A stretch of 32,042 bases of DNA, from assembly GCF_001456025.1 (NCBI RefSeq), contig NZ_LMTZ01000022.1:1-32042 (forward strand), in the 5' to 3' direction. The stretch comes from Mastigocoleus testarum BC008. GTDB taxonomy: Bacteria > Cyanobacteriota > Cyanobacteriia > Cyanobacteriales > Nostocaceae. The number at the start of each line of letters is the position of its first letter. Positions within the stretch are counted from its first letter, which is position 1. A model generated the notes under the pieces. It was not told the origin of the DNA, ran no database searches, and worked only from the letters and a program-made list of their open reading frames with translations. Both the position numbers and the translations under genes were made by a program. Shown piece after piece: positions 1 through 7,299 of the stretch.

Positions 1-64
1 ATGCTGCACTAGGAGCAACAATTAAACTAGCAGCTAAAAGACCGAAAGCAATTACTCTTTTCAT
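1..64 (-). CDS. Small secreted Q/N-rich protein, tandem copy 1 (partial)
   Basis: Only the first 21 codons are inside the window; the gene runs off the left edge on the minus strand. The start codon is at 62-64. The visible residues match the signal peptide of the next copy (MKRVIAFGLLAASLIV and onward), and the DNA matches the start of that copy shifted by 484 bp. It is therefore a further member of the tandem array and shows that the array has at least four copies. Product of unknown function, predicted to be exported. Confidence 0.85.
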   Translation of the reverse strand, partial: MKRVIAFGLLAASLIVAPSAA

Positions 65-123
65 TTTTGTAGACCTTTGTGTGTTGTGTGATATCGAACT
101 TTTTGTTTGTTGGTTATTTATTG

Positions 124-153
124 GGCGTTGCTTGTATCGTTGATTGCAACGCC
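124..153 (-). other. Spacer hairpin after tandem copy 2
   Basis: A perfect 8-bp inverted repeat (GGCGTTGC at 124-131, GCAACGCC at 146-153) around a 14-base loop, about 36 bases downstream of the stop codon of the copy at 189-548. No T-run follows it on the minus strand, so an RNA processing or stability element fits better than a classical terminator. Confidence 0.6.
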
Positions 154-188
154 AGTTAATATGACGTTTCAGCTAGTCTAAGTCAGAA

Positions 189-548
189 TTAGCGACGATT
201 TCTTTGTCTTTGGTTGTTGCGGTTGCTAGCATCTTGTCTGTTTTCTGATTCAAAATCAGCCGCACCATTTTGAACGTTTCCTTGAATGTTATCTTGCTCT
301 TGCTTCGCGCGACGACCACGGTATTTGCGAGCGGGCTTACGGTAACCGCGACGACGGCTCTTACCATCGATTACTTGTCTTTGGTTGCTAACGTTCTCAG
401 CGTTTTGCTGGTTGAAGCTACCATCAGTTGCAGCACCGTTCTGCTCGTTAAACTGATCGTTGGTTTGACTTTGTCTGTCTGCAAATGCTGCACTAGGAGC
501 AACGATTAAACTAGCAGCTAAAAGACCGAAAGCAATTACTCTTTTCAT
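189..548 (-). CDS. Small secreted Q/N-rich protein, tandem copy 2
   Basis: A 119-residue protein with a Sec signal peptide at residues 1-23 (basic MKR, hydrophobic core, likely cleavage after AFA). The mature part has three segments: a Gln/Asn-rich repeat (28-58), a strongly basic linker (about 62-82, rich in Arg, Lys and Gly with two Tyr), and a second Gln/Asn-rich repeat (85-115), then RNRR at the end. The two 31-residue repeats are identical at 18 positions, almost all at alternate residues, which suggests beta-strand packing. An AAAGG ribosome site lies about 10 bases before the ATG. It belongs to a tandem family on a 484-bp unit, so co-expression with its neighbours is likely. I do not recognise a named family; a structural extracellular or surface protein is an inference. 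Confidence 0.85.
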   Translation of the reverse strand: MKRVIAFGLLAASLIVAPSAAFADRQSQTNDQFNEQNGAATDGSFNQQNAENVSNQRQVIDGKSRRRGYRKPARKYRGRRAKQEQDNIQGNVQNGAADFESENRQDASNRNNQRQRNRR

Positions 549-607
549 TTTTGTAGACCTTTGTGTGTTGTGTGATATCGAACTTTTTGTTTGTTGGTTA
601 TTTATTG

Positions 608-637
608 GGCGTTGCTTGTATCGTTGATTGCAACGCC
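608..637 (-). other. Spacer hairpin after tandem copy 3
   Basis: The same inverted repeat (GGCGTTGC at 608-615, GCAACGCC at 630-637) with the same 14-base loop, at the same distance from the preceding stop codon. Confidence 0.6.
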
Positions 638-672
638 AGTTAATATGACGTTTCAGCTAGTCTAAGTCAGAA

Positions 673-1032
673 TTAGCGACGATTTCTTTGTCTTTGGTTG
701 TTGCGGTTGCTAGCATCTTGTCTGTTTTCTGATTCAAAATCAGCCGCGCCACTTTGAACGTTTCCTTGAACGCTATCTTGCTCTTGCTTAGCGCGACGAC
801 CGCGATATTTGCGAGCGGGCTTACGGTAACCGCGACGACGGCTCTTACCATCGATTACTTGTCTTTGGTTGTTAACGTTCTCAGCATTTTGCTCATTGAA
901 GCTACCATCAGTTGCAGCACCGTTTTGCTCGTTAAACTGATCGTTAGTTTGACTTTGAGTATCTGCAAATGCTGCGGTAGGGGCAACAATTAAACTAGCA
1001 GCTAAAAGACCGAAAGCAACTACTCTTTTCAT
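673..1032 (-). CDS. Small secreted Q/N-rich protein, tandem copy 3
   Basis: A 119-residue paralogue of the copy at 189-548 with the same layout: signal peptide 1-23, Gln/Asn repeat, Arg/Lys-rich linker, second Gln/Asn repeat. Differences are few and mostly conservative (DTQSQ instead of DRQSQ after the cleavage site, FNEQ instead of FNQQ, DSVQGNVQS instead of DNIQGNVQN). Most DNA differences between copies keep the reading frame and chemistry, which suggests that the copies are expressed and under selection. The 5' and 3' flanks match those of the previous copy over the whole 484-bp unit. Function unknown. Confidence 0.85.
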   Translation of the reverse strand: MKRVVAFGLLAASLIVAPTAAFADTQSQTNDQFNEQNGAATDGSFNEQNAENVNNQRQVIDGKSRRRGYRKPARKYRGRRAKQEQDSVQGNVQSGAADFESENRQDASNRNNQRQRNRR

Positions 1033-1094
1033 TTTTGTAGACCTTTATGTGTTGTGTGGTGTCGAACAGTTTTTATTTGTTGGGTTATTTATTG

Positions 1095-1124
1095 GGCGTT
1101 GCTTGTATCGTTGAGTGCAACGCC
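1095..1124 (-). other. Spacer hairpin after tandem copy 4
   Basis: GGCGTTGC at 1095-1102 and GCAACGCC at 1117-1124. The stem is unchanged although the surrounding spacer and one loop base differ from the other two copies, which hints that the stem matters. Confidence 0.6.
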
Positions 1125-1162
1125 GGTTAATGCGACGTTCAAGTCAATCTAATTAGTAGCAA

Positions 1163-1525
1163 TTAGCGACGATTTCTTTGTCTTTGGTTGTTGCGGTTGC
1201 TAGCATTTTGTCTGTTTTCTGATTCAAAATCAGCCGCACCATTTTGAACGTTTCCTTGAATGTTATCTTGCTCTTGCTTAGCGCGACGACCACGATATTT
1301 GCGAGCGGGCTTACGGTAACCGCGACGACGGCTCTTACCATCGATTACTTGTCTTTGGTTGTTAACGTTCTCAGCGTTTTGCTGGTTGAAGCTACCATCA
1401 GTTGCAGCACCGTTTTGCTCGTTAAACTGATCGTTAGTTTGACTTTGAGTATTTGCGAATGCTGCGGTAGGAGCAACGATTAAACTAGCAGCTAAAAGAC
1501 CGAAAGCAACTGATTTCTTGAACAT
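1163..1525 (-). CDS. Small secreted Q/N-rich protein, tandem copy 4 (promoter-proximal)
   Basis: A 120-residue paralogue at the upstream end of the array. It starts MFKKSVAFG, whereas the other visible starts have MKRV, and then joins the common sequence. I chose the ATG at 1525: the longer frame from 1540 begins with an ATG overlapping the GAGG that serves as ribosome site for 1525. Its upstream DNA differs from that of the other copies, so this is the junction of the amplification and probably where the array promoter lies. The mature part has the same two 31-residue Gln/Asn repeats around a basic linker. Function unknown. Confidence 0.85.
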   Translation of the reverse strand: MFKKSVAFGLLAASLIVAPTAAFANTQSQTNDQFNEQNGAATDGSFNQQNAENVNNQRQVIDGKSRRRGYRKPARKYRGRRAKQEQDNIQGNVQNGAADFESENRQNASNRNNQRQRNRR

Positions 1526-1598
1526 GATTGAAGACCTCATTGGTTATGTGTTGTTGAGCTTGGTTGTTGAACTTTGTCGTTGAACGAGGTTGAATTTT

Positions 1599-1632
1599 AG
1601 TGAGAGTTTTAATTCAGTGAGAGTTTTGATTT
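1599..1632. repeat. 17-bp direct repeat upstream of the tandem array
   Basis: Two adjacent 17-bp units, each beginning AGTGAGAGTTTT, differing only at the 3' end. They lie 74-107 bp upstream of the ATG at 1525. A regulator binding site is possible but not shown. Confidence 0.45.
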
Positions 1633-2005
1633 TGTTCACTCTAGATTCATTTAATTCATATTAAGAATAAGAACCTTGAGGATTTCCTCTGAGTGAGTTT
1701 GTTTTTGTCTGATATTTGAGGATACAAAGTGAGTTCGGTTCATTCCAGATTAAGTCTGATTTTTTTTTGGAAAAATTTTCGAACCCCTTAACAGCTCCTA
1801 ATTTCAGCTTGATATAACATTCCTGGCTGGAGTTATTAACTGTTCCTAAGGAACTTTATTTAAAAGCCCTGAGGGAAACATAAGAAAATATCAGTTTCAA
1901 TACTATTCATAACTGATGTATTTCTATTTTTGTTCCCGAAACAGCTTTACTAACTATATAGGATTGCTATAGAGTTAATAGTGAACCTGACACCTAATAT
2001 TTTTA

Positions 2006-2021
2006 ACCCAAGTTCTTGGGT
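2006..2021. promoter_or_regulatory. Palindromic operator candidate before the XRE gene
   Basis: A perfect inverted repeat ACCCAAG-tt-CTTGGGT, 53-68 bp upstream of the start of the XRE-type regulator. XRE regulators often bind such short palindromes near their own promoter, so autoregulation is a reasonable inference. Confidence 0.45.
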
Positions 2022-2073
2022 GCGTCAAGTGTTTTGTTAAATTATTTGAGCACTATTTTTTTTTGGTGTTAGG

Positions 2074-2463
2074 ATGTACGACTATAAACAAGACATAAAT
2101 GCTGTAGCTGTGAAACGTAAAGCAAAACCACGAATTGCCTTTCTCCGCGAACAAGCAGGATTAACCCAGCTTGAGCTATCACGTCTTGTAGGCGTGACCG
2201 AAAGTACAGTTCAAAACTGGGAAAGTGGTAGGACCGGAATTAACCATATTGAAAGAGTCGCGAGGTTTTGCAAGGCTCTCAATTGTCGGGTGGAAGATCT
2301 ATTAGAGTATGTAGATAATTCATCCAGTAGCGATGTAAAGCCGAATTCATTGAGTGAAATTCACGATTTATTAGGAACAAACGAACCTTCTTTAGGAAAG
2401 AATGAGAAATCAGGACTGACTGAAGAACCAAAATCGAATAATAAGTCTAATATTTCACTGTAA
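2074..2463 (+). CDS. XRE-family helix-turn-helix transcriptional regulator
   Basis: A 129-residue protein. Residues about 19-76 form a Cro/C1-type HTH domain: RIAFLREQAGLTQLELSRLV, then the recognition helix around TESTVQNWESGRTG, then the helix pair ending VEDLLEYV. The remaining 50 or so residues are polar, rich in Ser, Asn, Glu and Lys, and look disordered; no ligand or protease domain is visible. The gene stands alone, divergent from the secreted-protein array, and an ACCCAAG/CTTGGGT palindrome sits just upstream. It could regulate itself and possibly the array. The ribosome site is weak (TTAGG directly against the ATG), and no better start was seen. Confidence 0.8.
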   Translation: MYDYKQDINAVAVKRKAKPRIAFLREQAGLTQLELSRLVGVTESTVQNWESGRTGINHIERVARFCKALNCRVEDLLEYVDNSSSSDVKPNSLSEIHDLLGTNEPSLGKNEKSGLTEEPKSNNKSNISL

Positions 2464-3180
2464 AACTTTATTTCTGACTCACTTTAAGGTTATTTTGTCT
2501 TGCCTGTGCCTGTTTGTTAAATTTTCCTAAAAGAGCTTGGTTGTTGTTTAAATTGACATTTCAGGTTCATACTTTTCGAGTTTACAAGGTAGCGGATAAA
2601 CATAGAATGTACGATGTTCACGCATATTCGTGTTAATTCCGCAAGAGTCTTCCGATTTAATTATCTAATTCAAAGTTTAAGATTTTTGCCTTTTCTAGAG
2701 TGAGTCTCGTTCGCTTCTCCACGCTAAAGCTAATGGAAGAGATTCTAAGTGAGGTGCAATATATTGATCACATACGGTTAAAAGCACTCTCGTATAATGT
2801 TTTTGCAGTAACTGACTCTTTAAAAGCTTTTTTAGCAAAGCTTCTAGGGACTAGCAGAGCAATGGATTATTGGATAGGTTGTTGAATGAGTCTGCTTATT
2901 TAATCTTCTATTAGATTTCAAGTTACGAACCTTAAGATTAGAATAATTAAAATTAATATTCATGATTTTATCTTTCATGAAAATCAATATTTCCCTGAAA
3001 GGAAACTTATTATAGATTAAAAAATAATTGAGAATAAATAGAGAAGAAATCGGGAAGAAATCGAGAATTGAGACTCTCGCGTCCATTCATATAAAAAAAT
3101 AATGCTACACATCAACTCTTTGAATCTGCTCCCTATTCCTTTTCATAAGCGGAGTGTATCAAAATTAAAGTAAATCAGTA
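2464..3180. other. Gene-free region after the XRE regulator
   Basis: 717 bp of AT-rich DNA between the XRE gene and the 3' end of the transglutaminase-like gene. Short open frames (2700-2885 plus; 2844-3086 minus) lack a convincing ribosome site or recognisable domain, and I treat them as chance. No terminator hairpin, tRNA or clear repeat was seen. Confidence 0.5.
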
Positions 3181-4593
3181 CTAAATTGCGTGAAATTTAA
3201 GTTGACCAATAGGAATAACCTTTCTCCCAGCACTAAATACAAAAATCTGATAATCTCCCTTTTCAGGTAATTGACAAGAGATTTTGGTTTTACCCGATCC
3301 ACTTATTTGACTCGAGCATCTTTGAATTTCTAATTCCTTGCGTTGATTTGACTGATTATTTTCCAATAAGTCCCCAATTGAAAATTCCGTTTTTTTCGCC
3401 TTGGTAAATACAGCTACTATTTTCTTTCGATAGTTGGTAGAAGTGTTAATTTCAATTACAGCTGTTTTTTGAACGGATGACTCATACTGTTTTGGTGAGG
3501 TAATATCCAATTCTTCACTGAAAAAATAAGGAGTTAAAAGTGGCTGCTTCTCAAATTTATCTTGATCTGTAGGGTTTTTTAAAAGTTGCCAACTTGATAA
3601 ATCAGGTAAGTGACTAATAATCATTACCTCTGGAGGAGGCATAAGATAATTAGCATTATATGAAATACCAGATTTATTAGAATTACTATCATCCCAGGTT
3701 GCATCAATTAATTGCCATTGACCTGCAACTTTAACAGCATTCCATGCATGCAAAGTCCAATCATAGCCACTGTTGAGAAACCTTAATCTCCTTGGAATTA
3801 AATCGACAGGAGCTAAATCTCGCCGGACTTTTCCTTCAAGATAAACAACGTTTAAACCTATACTCCGCCCCAACGCAGCAAATAATTTAGCATAACCTTC
3901 ACACACTGCTTTGTGAGTTTGAAAAACCGTTTTCGCATCCTGAGGAGGTCTTATTCCCGTTTTAAGTACCTCTAAATCGTAAGTGACTCGACTAACAACA
4001 TAGTCATGTAAAGCTTTTACTTGTAAATACGGGTCTTTTTGTTCCCTAGCTATATATTGTGCAACAGATTGAATACTGATTTCAACATCAGATGGAAGAT
4101 TTGCAACAATAGGATCGATATCTCCATAATTGTTCCATGGCCAGTATTGATTTGATACGGGTGGTTTTGGTCGATATATTAGAGTATGGATATGATTATC
4201 GATTGTAAACTGGTTAGCCTGGTACACAAATGTCGATAAAAGTAAAGCTACTCCCAAAATATATTTCCATTGAATTTCACCAGAATTGGGATCTTTGAGG
4301 GTGTTTACAGAAAATACAGGAGATTTCTGATCGAACTCAGATTCTCGGAGATTAGTAAAATAAACAATTAAACTAATAATTACAATCAGTCCAAATATAC
4401 TCAGTAAAATAGTGTGAATACTTAGGTTAGAGATTTGTAATATTATATTTTTTTGAGAAAATAAATATATAGATAATACTACCAAAGCAAAGATTAGGAA
4501 GAGCGAGGAAAATTTACGTATCATGCGCCTTTTTCGTCTTTGCTCGCGCTTGCGTACTTCCTCCCGAAAACGCGTTTCAAAATCTTCTGGCAT
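3181..4593 (-). CDS. Membrane-anchored transglutaminase-like (papain-fold) protein
   Basis: A 470-residue protein. The start at 4593 is chosen because AAAGGA lies 5 bases before this ATG; the longer frame would start at a TTG at 4632 with no such site. After a charged, Arg-rich N-terminus come hydrophobic segments at about 29-47, 58-79 and 110-124. Residues about 190-300 form the transglutaminase core with a clear triad: Cys231 (KAVCEGYAKL), His282 (LHAWNAV) and Asp297 (QLIDATWDD). The last 130 residues have no obvious domain. Members of this superfamily act as proteases, peptide ligases or amidases; the substrate cannot be told here. It follows the methyltransferase gene by about 85 bp on the same strand and may be co-transcribed. 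Confidence 0.8.
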   Translation of the reverse strand: MPEDFETRFREEVRKREQRRKRRMIRKFSSLFLIFALVVLSIYLFSQKNIILQISNLSIHTILLSIFGLIVIISLIVYFTNLRESEFDQKSPVFSVNTLKDPNSGEIQWKYILGVALLLSTFVYQANQFTIDNHIHTLIYRPKPPVSNQYWPWNNYGDIDPIVANLPSDVEISIQSVAQYIAREQKDPYLQVKALHDYVVSRVTYDLEVLKTGIRPPQDAKTVFQTHKAVCEGYAKLFAALGRSIGLNVVYLEGKVRRDLAPVDLIPRRLRFLNSGYDWTLHAWNAVKVAGQWQLIDATWDDSNSNKSGISYNANYLMPPPEVMIISHLPDLSSWQLLKNPTDQDKFEKQPLLTPYFFSEELDITSPKQYESSVQKTAVIEINTSTNYRKKIVAVFTKAKKTEFSIGDLLENNQSNQRKELEIQRCSSQISGSGKTKISCQLPEKGDYQIFVFSAGRKVIPIGQLKFHAI

Positions 4594-4677
4594 ACAAATC
4601 CTTTCTTGAACAAGAATACTATCTGTGTTCAATCTAGCAAGTAATATGTAGGATATGGGTCAAATTTAGTAAAAAAC

Positions 4678-5496
4678 TTATCTCTCTCCCGACCTTAACC
4701 TTGCAACGAATACAGGTGGAATTTGATTGTAGTTATTCCATCCACCAAAAGAGTTAGTTTGAGCGGGATCTTGAGTTGGAAAAGCAGGTTCTTCTAAACC
4801 ATCTAAGACAAAGCCAAAGTGAAAAGCTGAACTTAAAAGTAAATGTAAAGGTCGATGAAAATAAATGTGTGGTTGTGGTTGATTCTCAACCGCTAATCCA
4901 CTTATACTACTTGGTTCTAAGTATGATTTAACTTTTATTGAATATTCAGTTACTAATTTACCCTCTACATCACTGGTTTCTGCAAGCATGCTCGCACCTA
5001 CATGATTGAAACAAGGATGACACACTGAAAATACAAAACATCCTTTGGGACGTAATAACTTTGCAAGCGATCGCATTAAAGGATCGATTTGAGCCATATC
5101 CATCAAAGCCATTGTAGAAACAGCTGCATCAAAAGAATTTTCACCTAGTCTCAGTAAAGCTGTTTCATCAGTTGCATCAAGCACCTGAAACTTAACCGAT
5201 GTTTCATCGGGTTTAGTTCTTTTGCATGCATTGATAATCATTTCTTCTGCAAAGTCAATTCCCAATACTTGCGCGCCAAGACTTGCTAACCAGCGGGAGG
5301 TTAAACCATTACCACAACCTACATCTAAAATTTTCTGTCCTGGTTGTAAGTTTAATAATCTTTGAGTAGAGGGGCGAATAAGGGTTTGATGAAAATCATT
5401 ACCTTCGTCACCCATACGTTCATCCCAAATTTGAGAGTTCGCATTCCAAGCTGCGCGTGTCTGCTCGTTGAGTGAGTTTATAGATGCATCTGTCAT
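4678..5496 (-). CDS. Class I SAM-dependent methyltransferase
   Basis: A 272-residue cytoplasmic enzyme. Motif I is ILDVGCGNG at residues 56-64, followed by the acidic residue ending strand beta-2 (LGIDFAEEM, Asp81), and the strand-4 region ENSFDAAVSTMALMDM, so the methyltransferase type 11 fold is clear. Residues about 150-165 (KGCFVFSVCHPCFN) and a C-terminal segment with HIYFHRPL resemble small-molecule methyltransferases, but the acceptor cannot be named. No good ribosome site was seen upstream. It lies upstream of the transglutaminase-like gene on the same strand. Confidence 0.85.
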   Translation of the reverse strand: MTDASINSLNEQTRAAWNANSQIWDERMGDEGNDFHQTLIRPSTQRLLNLQPGQKILDVGCGNGLTSRWLASLGAQVLGIDFAEEMIINACKRTKPDETSVKFQVLDATDETALLRLGENSFDAAVSTMALMDMAQIDPLMRSLAKLLRPKGCFVFSVCHPCFNHVGASMLAETSDVEGKLVTEYSIKVKSYLEPSSISGLAVENQPQPHIYFHRPLHLLLSSAFHFGFVLDGLEEPAFPTQDPAQTNSFGGWNNYNQIPPVFVARLRSGER

Positions 5497-5763
5497 TGAA
5501 ATTTGTTCTAATTCTGATAGTAGTTGGAAATATTCGCTCAGAAATCAATATTTAAATGATTAATTTATATAGCGTTGGTGAATGCGTAATACTAAATAAT
5601 TTGTAATGGGGGACGATGGTGAGTGTGTAATACTTTTAATGTAAATATCTAGGGAAAATCAATTTTTCAATGATGTTATTTCTCAATTAGGATTCTCTAT
5701 TCAGCAAGACCTTTAATTCAGATAATTTCTCCCTAGTTAATAACACGAAAGTTTTAACATGGA

Positions 5764-6915
5764 TTAATCGCGAAATAATATAGAAGCAAACTCTCGTAAA
5801 TATCCTCGCCAAACCAACCATTCATGTCCGCCTTTCGTTGGAAACCAAATGTGTCTAATTCCAATTTTTTCTAATTGTTTATGGATTGCTTGATGGTTAG
5901 AGTAAAAATTATCTTGAGCACCACAACCTAACCAAAATAATTTTAATTTTAAATTAGCTAAAGTTGGATTTTGAAAAACTCCACCATAAGATGTATCAAT
6001 ATTAAAATCTTTCAATAAAGAACTAAAACCACCGACCCAGGAAAACTTATCTAAATTATTCAAGCCAACTTCTAATGCTTGTCCTCCTCCCATAGAAAGA
6101 CCAGCAATTGCTCTAGAATTTCTATGAGCAATTGTCCGATATTGACTGTCAATCAAAGGAATTAAATCTTTAATTACTACTAGGGGGAAAGCTTCATTTT
6201 TCCAAGAATCTGGTGGAAGTTTTACCCCTGGTTTGGTTGCATAACCGTTGTCCATAACTACAATCATCGGTATGGCTTGACCTGTGTTTATGAGGTTATC
6301 AAGAATAAAATTAGCTTTACCTTGTTGAGTCCAAGCCCATTCACTTTCACCAGCACCATGCTGTAGATAAAGTACGGGATATCTGCGTTTAATATTAGCG
6401 TTATAATTGGGTGGAGTGTAGACAAGAACTCGGCGTAATTTACCGGTTACTTGGGAATGATACCAACGTTGGCGTACTTCGCCATGGGTTGCTACTTTAG
6501 GATTATAAAAATCAACTTTGGGATGGGGAACTTCCAATCCACTTGTAGCTTTTCCCCAACCAAAATAAGTTTTACTTGCTGGGTCGTTGACTGGGGTACC
6601 ATCAATGATTAACTGGTAGTAATGGAATCCGGGATTTATGGGAATTGTCACTATCCATAGCCCATCTTCACCACGAATTAAATTAGTTGGCTCTTTCCCG
6701 AATGGGTTTTTAGAGTCGAGTCCGATAACTTGTACACTTTTAGCTAATGGTGCTTTAACACGAAATGTTACCTTTCCATCAGAATGGATATATGGATATT
6801 CTTTGTTTGGGACGTTAGAAGGTGCTCTAGAGCCATTTTTTAATTGTGCGTAAACTGGTTGGGAACAAATTAGAGAAATTATAAAAGCAATACAAAAGGA
6901 TGTGATTTTGTTCAT
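5764..6915 (-). CDS. Secreted esterase with N-terminal carbohydrate-binding-like domain
   Basis: A 383-residue protein with a signal peptide at 1-23 (cleavage near VYA-QL). Residues about 40-125 resemble an isoamylase/CBM48-type beta-sandwich (VTFRVKAPLAKSVQV, GLWIVTIPINPGFHYYQLII). Residues about 155-380 are a putative-esterase (esterase D/feruloyl esterase-like) alpha/beta hydrolase with nucleophile Ser274 in GLSMGG, likely Asp335 (GCGAQD) and His364 (GGHEW). This arrangement matches enzymes related to the esterase domain of xylanases; a polysaccharide or acyl-ester substrate outside the cytoplasmic membrane is likely but not identified. It is 267 bp upstream of the methyltransferase gene. 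Confidence 0.85.
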   Translation of the reverse strand: MNKITSFCIAFIISLICSQPVYAQLKNGSRAPSNVPNKEYPYIHSDGKVTFRVKAPLAKSVQVIGLDSKNPFGKEPTNLIRGEDGLWIVTIPINPGFHYYQLIIDGTPVNDPASKTYFGWGKATSGLEVPHPKVDFYNPKVATHGEVRQRWYHSQVTGKLRRVLVYTPPNYNANIKRRYPVLYLQHGAGESEWAWTQQGKANFILDNLINTGQAIPMIVVMDNGYATKPGVKLPPDSWKNEAFPLVVIKDLIPLIDSQYRTIAHRNSRAIAGLSMGGGQALEVGLNNLDKFSWVGGFSSLLKDFNIDTSYGGVFQNPTLANLKLKLFWLGCGAQDNFYSNHQAIHKQLEKIGIRHIWFPTKGGHEWLVWRGYLREFASILFRD

Positions 6916-7180
6916 TTACTGTGGTAGGTGCAGATAGTAATGGTAATTTTCTATTTATAAAAATGGAAGTACCCATTTAATTTGAAGGTGATTTTTCAAC
7001 TGACAAAACTCCCAAAGTATTTTTATGGGATTTTGCATTTGTTTCTTATCCTGTAGTTTTTTTTATTTTAAAGCTATAAATTTACAATCTTAACATTTTG
7101 TTTTCGTTACTCATTTAATTGAACCCTTATTTGTAATACTTAAATATCTCTATAGATAATTGTGGATAAATCATTAATTA

Positions 7181-7299
7181 CCCATTACCCATTACCAATT
7201 ACCCATTACCCATTACCAATTACCAATTACCCATTACCAATTACCAATTACCCATTACCAATTACCAATTACCAATTACCAATTACCAATTACCCATTA
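7181..7299. repeat. Heptameric short tandem repeat (17 units) overlapping the devA stop codon
   Basis: Seventeen uninterrupted 7-bp units, each either CCCATTA or CCAATTA, run from 7181 to 7299. This is the STRR type of repeat known from heterocystous cyanobacteria. The last two units supply the final Asn-Gly codons and the TAA stop of the ABC ATPase gene. Confidence 0.95.

Larger units (their letters stand above)
1..1525 (-). repeat. 484-bp tandem gene amplification
   Basis: Start codons at 64, 548 and 1032 are exactly 484 bp apart and the next is at 1525. Both genes and spacers are copied: the spacers at 65-188 and 549-672 look identical, while 1033-1162 has a few differences. The near identity of non-coding spacers points to recent duplication or ongoing gene conversion. 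Confidence 0.9.
1526..2073. other. Divergent intergenic region with a 17-bp direct repeat and a palindrome
   Basis: A 548-bp gene-free region between the secreted-protein array (minus) and the XRE regulator (plus), expected to hold both promoters. It contains a 17-bp direct repeat (1599-1615 and 1616-1632, core AGTGAGAGTTTT) on the array side and a perfect ACCCAAG/CTTGGGT palindrome at 2006-2021 on the XRE side. No open frame with coding character was seen. Confidence 0.6.

Noticed and set aside
173..367. Second minus-strand frame overlapping the 3' half of each array gene
   Set aside because: It is in another frame of a clearly coding gene and begins inside it; the first frame has the signal peptide, ribosome site and repeat structure.
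270..509. A 79-codon hydrophobic frame opposite each array gene (also 754-993 and 1244-1483), open in all three copies
   Set aside because: It is the reverse complement of the Gln/Asn/Arg-rich coding strand, which naturally reads as Leu/Val/Thr-rich. Its presence in all copies follows from the duplication, and no ribosome site was seen.
2700..2885. 61-codon frame after the XRE gene
   Set aside because: GTG start without a ribosome site, no recognisable motif, overlaps another chance frame on the opposite strand.
2844..3086. 80-codon minus-strand frame
   Set aside because: Composition reflects AT-rich DNA (Ile, Asn, Lys, Phe); no domain or start signal.
7181..7299. Repeat array considered as CRISPR
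   Set aside because: Units are 7 bp and contiguous, without spacers; it is a short tandem repeat.
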